This document shows positions 59,978-64,000 of a stretch of 64,000 nucleotides of DNA, piece after piece. The notes under the pieces were generated by a model. The model saw only the letters and a program-made list of their open reading frames with translations. It made no database searches and was not told the origin of the DNA. Location of the stretch: NCBI RefSeq assembly GCF_024609325.1, contig NZ_JANHMQ010000005.1:144968-208967 (forward strand). Direction: 5' to 3'. This stretch comes from Geothrix fuzhouensis. GTDB taxonomy: Bacteria > Acidobacteriota > Holophagae > Holophagales > Holophagaceae. A program made the position numbers and the translations under genes. Within the stretch, counting starts at the first letter, position 1, and each line of letters begins with the position of its first letter.

Positions 59978-61507
59978 TCAGGCGGTGGCGCTGTTCTGGC
60001 CGGAGAGCTGGACGTCCATCACCACGGCATGCCGCGGGGTGTCCTGGCGCTCGATCCACTGGACGCGGGCGCCGAGGAGGCGGGCCAGCTGCAGAAGGCC
60101 TTCACGGGCCTCCTGATGCAGGGCCCCGGTCAGGTCGGGATGCACGGTCAGGCGCACGTCGGCGCCGCGCAGGCGCTCGCCCTGGCGGACCAGCTCACGG
60201 TAGGCCTTGAGCAGGGAGGTCTCGGGGCTTTGCATGCGCCCGGCCCCGTTGCACGTGGGGCAGGGCTGGGTGAGCAGCCGCTCGAGGGAAGGGCCGGTGC
60301 GCTTGCGGGTGAGCTCCACCAGGCCGAACTCGGAAATGCCACCGGCCCGGGCATGGTTGCGGTCCCGCTTGAGTTCCTCCTGCAATTTCGCCAGCACCTC
60401 GTCGCGGTGGCCCGAGTCCACCATGTCGATGAAGTCGATGACCACGATGCCGCCCAGGTTGCGCAGGCGCAGCTGGCGCACGATTTCGGGGATGGCCTCC
60501 AGGTTGGTGAGGTAGACCGTCTCCTCCAGATCCTTCTTCCCCACGAACTTGCCGGTATTCACGTCCACGCTGACGAGGGCTTCGGTCTGGTTCAGCACGA
60601 TGGAGCCGCCATGCTTGAGAAAGACCTTGGGCTGGCGGGCGGATTCGATTTCACTCTCGATGCCGAAGGCCTCGAAGATGGGCAGGTCCGAGGTGAAGTG
60701 CTTCACGCGGTTGGCCCACTCGGGGTGCAGCTTTTCCACGAAGGCGAGCACCTCGCGGTGGGCCTCGGGATCATCCACCCAGAAGCTGGAAACCTCCTCG
60801 CGGAAGATGTCGCGCAGCACCTTCTGGAGCAGGCGCAGGTCGTGCCAGACCAGGCCCGGTGCGGGCACGGTCTCGGCCTTGGCCTGGATCTCCTGCCACG
60901 CCTGGCGAAGGAAGGCCACGTCGCCCACCAGATCCTCGTCCTTCTCGCCGATGGCGGCGGTGCGGACGATGAAGCCCTCGCCGGGCTGGGCGTGGCTGCG
61001 GATGAGTTCGCGCAGGCGCTCGCGCTCCTCGGGATCGGTGATCTTGCGGGAGATCCCGATGTGGTCGATGCCCGGCATGAAGACCAGGAAGCGGCCGGGG
61101 AAGCTCAGGTGGCGGGAGAGCCGCGGCCCCTTGGAGCCGATGGGGTCCTTCACCACCTGGACAAGCGTCTCCTCGCCCTCCTTGAGGGGAGGCAGGGGCG
61201 GTGGTGGTGGTGGGAGGTCGTCGGCGACGGCTTCCTCGCCCTCTTCGTCGGCGGACAGGTCGGCCCCCAGGCGCTGGGCCACGGGGTCATCCAGGTAAAG
61301 GAAGCCGTCCTTGGCGCCCCCGATGCCTACGAAAGCGCTCTGCATGCCGGGCAGCAGCTTCGCCACTCGGCCCTTGTACACATCCCCCACCTGGCTTTTG
61401 TTCATCGTCCGTTCGAGGAACAGCTCGCAGAGCTGGCCGTTCTCAAGCAGGGCGATGCGCGTCTCCAGGGGGGTCGAATTGACCACCAGGGACTTGCGGA
61501 CTTCCAT
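59978..61507 (-). CDS. rng: Ribonuclease G/E family endoribonuclease
   Basis: A 509-residue RNase G/E homologue. It has an N-terminal S1 domain (GDVYKGRVAKLLPGMQSAFV-like, residues 41-65), the catalytic DNase-I-like domain with Asp315 in SVDVNTGKF and Asp358 in VVIDFIDM, and the Zn-link C416-PTC-N. Residues 80-112, inside the S1 domain, form an acidic and proline-rich insertion (EEGEEAVADD, then PPPPPPLPP) not seen in E. coli RNase G. The length otherwise fits RNase G. It matures 16S rRNA 5' ends and turns over mRNA. It lies alone between repeat copies H and I. Confidence 0.92.
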   Translation of the reverse strand: MEVRKSLVVNSTPLETRIALLENGQLCELFLERTMNKSQVGDVYKGRVAKLLPGMQSAFVGIGGAKDGFLYLDDPVAQRLGADLSADEEGEEAVADDLPPPPPPLPPLKEGEETLVQVVKDPIGSKGPRLSRHLSFPGRFLVFMPGIDHIGISRKITDPEERERLRELIRSHAQPGEGFIVRTAAIGEKDEDLVGDVAFLRQAWQEIQAKAETVPAPGLVWHDLRLLQKVLRDIFREEVSSFWVDDPEAHREVLAFVEKLHPEWANRVKHFTSDLPIFEAFGIESEIESARQPKVFLKHGGSIVLNQTEALVSVDVNTGKFVGKKDLEETVYLTNLEAIPEIVRQLRLRNLGGIVVIDFIDMVDSGHRDEVLAKLQEELKRDRNHARAGGISEFGLVELTRKRTGPSLERLLTQPCPTCNGAGRMQSPETSLLKAYRELVRQGERLRGADVRLTVHPDLTGALHQEAREGLLQLARLLGARVQWIERQDTPRHAVVMDVQLSGQNSATA

Positions 61508-61717
61508 GGAACCAACCTTTCAGAACTTTGCAGAGGGTCGCCTTGCCCCGGCTGCGGGCCCCAGGGCCGTACCAGGCCGAAGGGTAGGTCTTTTCTACCA
61601 TGTTCTTAGGATGCCACGCCAACGTCGAAAGGTTCCCCTCTTGTTATGCATTCCTTGCATAGAAAAAACATGGACATAACCGGCAAGATTAAAGAATGGA
61701 TCAATAGGGTCTAAAGA
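61508..61717. other. Upstream region of the RNase G gene
   Basis: About 210 bases holding the presumed promoter and leader of the minus-strand RNase G gene. A small palindromic stretch TGTTATGCATTCCTTGCATAGAAAAAACA lies at about 61642-61670 (TATGCA..TGCATA arms). No coding region is seen. Confidence 0.4.
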
Positions 61718-61723
61718 TTCTCT

Positions 61724-61935
61724 GCCACTGATGACGGTGATGACGGTGATGACGGTGATGGCGCCGTTCTGGCTCAAGCATGGGCTCTACCCAGGGGTGC
61801 CGTCGCCGTGCCCTTCGAAAGCACGTCGATGGCACCCCTGGGTGACTTCCGGCCCCGCCGGAAGCCGCCTTCGGCGGGCCCATGCGGCGTTCATCCGGTC
61901 CTTGGTTTATCACCGTAATCACTGAAATCAGTGGC
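61724..61935 (-). repeat. Dispersed 9-mer-ended element, copy I (reverse, divergent stem)
   Basis: Core GCCAC at 61724 to GTGGC at 61935. The left end has three GATGACGGT units, a type usually found on the other end, so the arms look recombined. The long stem has a different sequence, CCCAGGGGTGCCGTCG ... CGATGGCACCCCTGGG, but keeps pairing. The GGAAG hairpin and GGCGGGCCCATGCGG region are as in other reverse copies. It follows the RNase G upstream region. Confidence 0.8.
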
Positions 61936-61972
61936 TAAACCCCCTTTTTCCTCGACAGGCCCCAGGGCAGGA

Positions 61973-62321
61973 ATCCTGTGAACCCCGCCTTCAATCCTGT
62001 TATCTGCTTATCGGCGAATCTCAGCCTGAAAGTCTGAAACCGCAGAGGTCGCAGATGGGCGCAGAAAAGGCGTCCATAAGCGGAGGTTTGCGGAGGAGCC
62101 GAGGAAAGCGGAGGAAAGGACCATGCACCTGGCGCTCCAGCCAGGACATCCGGGCCGCCGCCCGGAGTCGCCGCCTGCGGAGGGATGTCCGCGGTGAGCC
62201 CGGCCCCTTCTGCGCCCTCTGTGTGCGCCCAACGGGCGCTTCTGTGCCTTCTGTGTTCCTGCTTTTCTGGCTGAGATTCGCCGATAATCAGATCTTGTGA
62301 ATCCCGCCTTCAATCCTGTTA
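61973..62321. repeat. Nested repeat: direct repeats, inverted ends and CAGAGG units
   Basis: A 30-bp direct repeat at 61973-62002 and 62292-62321 (28 of 30 identical; core CCGCCTTCAATCCTGTTA) encloses a 23-bp inverted repeat at 62004-62026 and 62269-62291 (22 of 23; TTATCGGCGAATCTCAGCC). Inside are CGCAGAGG/GCGGAGG-type units on the left and CTCTGTG/TTCTGTG units on the right, the same unit type as the palindrome at 19.3 kb. There is no gene within. It lies between repeat copy I and panD. Confidence 0.75.
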
Positions 62322-62338
62322 ATCCTGTCTGCGCTTGT

Positions 62339-62737
62339 TCAGTCCGTGAACGCGCTGACGCAGAGGGGGGTGCGCTCCTGGCGGCGGCGCTCGGTGACGC
62401 GGTTGCGTTCGTCCACGAAAACCACCTTGGGGGCCACGGTCTCGGCCTCTTCGGGGGTCATCCAGCCATAAGCGGCGATGATGACCAGATCGCCCTTCTG
62501 GACCAGGTGGGCGGCGGCGCCGTTGATGCCGACCTCGCCCGAACCCGGCACACCGGGGATCACATAGGTGGACAGGCGCGACCCGTTGGTCACGTCGTAG
62601 ATGTCGATCTTCTCGTTCTCCATGAAGCCAGCGGCCTCGATGAGCAACGGATCGAGCGTGATCGATCCCACGTAGTCCAGATCGGCCCTCGTCACAGTGG
62701 CGCGATGGATCTTACCGAGCAGGAAGTGGCGCAGCAT
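62339..62737 (-). CDS. panD: Aspartate 1-decarboxylase
   Basis: Makes beta-alanine for the pantothenate synthetase encoded at 49.6 kb. The 132-residue pro-enzyme has the self-cleavage site Gly24-Ser25 in YVGSITLD, which yields the pyruvoyl group, plus [18 protein letters not shown] at the start and [19 protein letters not shown] later. I chose the ATG at 62737, preceded by GGAGGATAC; the longer upstream frame has no family similarity. It stands apart from panB-panC by about 12 kb. The C-terminal tail ([16 protein letters not shown]) is polar and varies in the family. Confidence 0.95.
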   Translation of the reverse strand: MLRHFLLGKIHRATVTRADLDYVGSITLDPLLIEAAGFMENEKIDIYDVTNGSRLSTYVIPGVPGSGEVGINGAAAHLVQKGDLVIIAAYGWMTPEEAETVAPKVVFVDERNRVTERRRQERTPLCVSAFTD

Positions 62738-62840
62738 GTATCCTCCGGTCCAGGCTCCCGTTGGAGTCCCGGCCAACGGATAAGGATGGGCCCAGGTGTA
62801 CCCCAGGTCCATCCTCGATTTTTACCTAATCACGGAAGGG

Positions 62841-63392
62841 TCAGTTGAACAGCACCACATGGAGGTTCAAGCCCAGCCGGGGTGGGGCCACCGGCGGGGG
62901 CGCCATGGGCAGCTGGAAGGCGCCCTCCAGGTCCAGGCGGGCCCGGGGATCGCGAACCTGGCGCAGAACCCAGCGGCCCTCCAGAAAGACATACATGCGG
63001 GAGGGGTCGCCGGGCACCAGGGCCACGTAGCGGCGATCATCGCCCGGCCGCCAATAGCCGTCCATCCAGGCTGGGGCCCGGTAGTGCCGGTCCCGGCCCC
63101 GGTCGTGGTCCCGGTCATCATCCTCATAGTAGCGGTGGCGATCGTATTTGCGCGCCTCCTTATCCCTTTCCTTCCAGTATTTGCGTTCGGCCTTGTCGCG
63201 TTCCTTCCAGTATTTCCCATCCTCGCGGCGGGCATCCCGGCGGTCGTCTCGGCGGTCGTCCCGACGGTCATCCCGGCGTTCCTCCCGCTCCCCGCCACGA
63301 CCACGGCGTTCGTCGTCGGGGCGGGCGGTGGCGGGCAGGGCAGCAAGGGTGAAGACCGCCAGGAGGGCGGCACTCAGCATGCGTCGATTCAT
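62841..63392 (-). CDS. Secreted, Arg/Asp-rich repeat protein with C-terminal LHVVLFN motif
   Basis: A 183-residue exported protein (signal about residues 1-23, ending LPATA). The middle is low-complexity: RRDD repeated several times, then KYWKERDK twice, then a His/Asp/Arg-rich stretch (HRYYEDDDRDHDRGRDRHY). The C-terminal 70 residues are ordered-looking, with W-x-x-G-x-YWRPGDDRRYVALVPGDP, VFLEGRWVLRQV and the end LGLNLHVVLFN. The next gene encodes a protein with a very similar end, so they form a paralogous pair. I do not recognise a family. The ATG has GAGGAAACCCC upstream. Confidence 0.7.
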   Translation of the reverse strand: MNRRMLSAALLAVFTLAALPATARPDDERRGRGGEREERRDDRRDDRRDDRRDARREDGKYWKERDKAERKYWKERDKEARKYDRHRYYEDDDRDHDRGRDRHYRAPAWMDGYWRPGDDRRYVALVPGDPSRMYVFLEGRWVLRQVRDPRARLDLEGAFQLPMAPPPVAPPRLGLNLHVVLFN

Positions 63393-63405
63393 GGGGTTTC
63401 CTCGC

Positions 63406-63774
63406 TCAGTTGAACAGGACGACATGGAGGTCCACGCCGATGCGAGGCAGGGGCACCGGTGGCGGGACGGGGGCCAGCCGCAGGGTGTCGCGGACCTCGG
63501 CCTGGATGTCCACGGAGAAGCCCCGGCGGAGCTCCCAGCGGCCGTCGATCAGGAAGTAGGCCCGGTCGGTGTAGCGCGGATCCACGGCGATGTAGGGTCG
63601 TTCGGGAACCCGGCGGCCGAACTTCTTGGCCAAGCCCGGAGGCAGGCCGCCCTTCTTGGCCAGTCCTGGCGGCATGCCGCCCTTCTTGGCTAGGCCTGGG
63701 GGGCCCCCGCGGTCATGCCCGCGCCCTTGGGGCATGGCGATCATGGCGGCGGAGATCAGGATCGGGACGAGCAT
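63406..63774 (-). CDS. Small secreted protein with PPGLAKK repeats and C-terminal LHVVLFN motif
   Basis: A 122-residue protein with a short hydrophobic N-terminus (residues 2-14, probable signal). Three copies of PPGLAKK(G/F)G follow at residues 29-53, then a globular-looking part with YIAVDPRYTDRAYFLIDGRWELRRG and the end PRIGVDLHVVLFN. The last 60 residues match the neighbouring secreted protein in order of motifs (ID/LEGRWxLR, DLxxAxxLP, LHVVLFN), so the two genes arose by duplication. The ATG is preceded by GGGAGGTTCC. Function unknown; an RcnB-like metal-responsive role is one untested idea. Confidence 0.7.
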   Translation of the reverse strand: MLVPILISAAMIAMPQGRGHDRGGPPGLAKKGGMPPGLAKKGGLPPGLAKKFGRRVPERPYIAVDPRYTDRAYFLIDGRWELRRGFSVDIQAEVRDTLRLAPVPPPVPLPRIGVDLHVVLFN

Positions 63775-63920
63775 GGAACCTCCCGGAATGGCCCCCGGTG
63801 AACTCCCCCGGAGGGACCTGATCATTCTACCCCCGCATCGCCGAAACACTTCTCTGCCCACCCCCGGCCCCGATGCCCCGCCGGGGGACCCCAAGCTTTT
63901 CGAAGCCAAAAATCAAAAGA

Positions 63921-64000
63921 TTTTTTGCCGCTGATTTCAGTGATTTCAGTGATTAAAAGCGATTCCCGTCCCGAGCGCAGCATGGGCTCATGGGGGGTGG
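63921..64000 (-). repeat. Dispersed 9-mer-ended element, copy J (reverse, cut by window edge)
   Basis: Starts with TTTTTT then GCCGC at 63927, followed by TGATTTCAGTGATTTCAGTGATT units and the CGAGCGCAGCATGGGCTC segment found in other reverse copies, and runs off the right edge at the first bases of the long stem (ATGGGGGGTGG). It lies upstream of the minus-strand small secreted-protein genes. Confidence 0.8.

Noticed and set aside
59762..61609. 615-codon + strand frame opposite RNase G
   Set aside because: Starts inside repeat copy H and lacks any recognisable motif; RNase G motifs are complete on the other strand.
62738..62812. Longer N-terminus for panD
   Set aside because: The upstream 25 residues lack similarity, and GGAGG precedes the ATG at 62737, which places Ser25 correctly.

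Overview
The window is about 64 kb of high-GC bacterial DNA (third positions mostly G or C), with one AT-richer island at roughly 35-43 kb. An alternative complex III (ACIII) operon joined to an A2-type caa3 cytochrome oxidase, a WbuB/FnlABC-type sugar locus, Wza/Wzb/Wzc/Wzi export genes and caa3 assembly genes together suggest a Gram-negative, aerobically respiring, envelope-rich bacterium. It fits an Acidobacteriota member of the Holophaga/Geothrix type, but that assignment is inference from gene content, not a search result. No rRNA, tRNA, CRISPR array, phage or transposase gene was recognised.

Layout. (1) 0-6.3 kb: a cut-off ECF sigma factor, a lone PqqD-like protein, an OPT-family transporter, then a tightly coupled + strand set (SpoU methyltransferase, Lnt, GNAT, Maf). 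(2) 6.8-19.3 kb: one respiratory operon, actA - small protein - actB - actC - actDE fusion - actF - cytochrome c - SCO - ctaD - ctaE - ctaF - ctaC, closed by a palindromic terminator; ctaB follows. ACIII oxidises quinol and passes electrons through c-type haems to the caa3 oxidase. (3) 20.7-24.2 kb: a large AAA/STAND-like ATPase with TPR repeats. (4) 24.9-48.2 kb: a polysaccharide locus. A + strand PglF/PglE/PglC/PglD-like block can make and load a bacillosamine-type sugar. It faces a long - strand block with Wza, Wzb, Wzc, a TviB-like UDP-sugar dehydrogenase, Wzx, an acetyltransferase, Wzy, glycosyltransferases, UDP-xylose synthase, an FkbM methyltransferase and the UDP-L-FucNAc enzymes. (5) 48.7-51.2 kb: panB, panC and a GxxExxY-family nuclease-like gene. 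(6) 51.8-59.5 kb: a WecA-like transferase, a very long multi-SLBB export protein, queD, a lipoprotein, a HAD hydrolase and a Wzi-like outer-membrane protein. (7) 60-64 kb: RNase G/E, panD and two related small secreted proteins.

The most unusual feature is a dispersed intergenic element of about 200 bp, present in about ten full or partial copies from 20.4 kb to the right edge. Its ends are inverted repeats built from 9-bp units related to GTGATGACG/CAGTGATTT. Inside are two GC-rich hairpins, one of which changes sequence between copies while keeping its pairing. Two full copies in the same orientation tightly flank the GxxExxY gene, which gives a testable idea of a nuclease and its cognate repeat. 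A second palindromic family built on CACAGAGG-like units occurs at 19.3 kb and, nested between direct repeats, at 62 kb.
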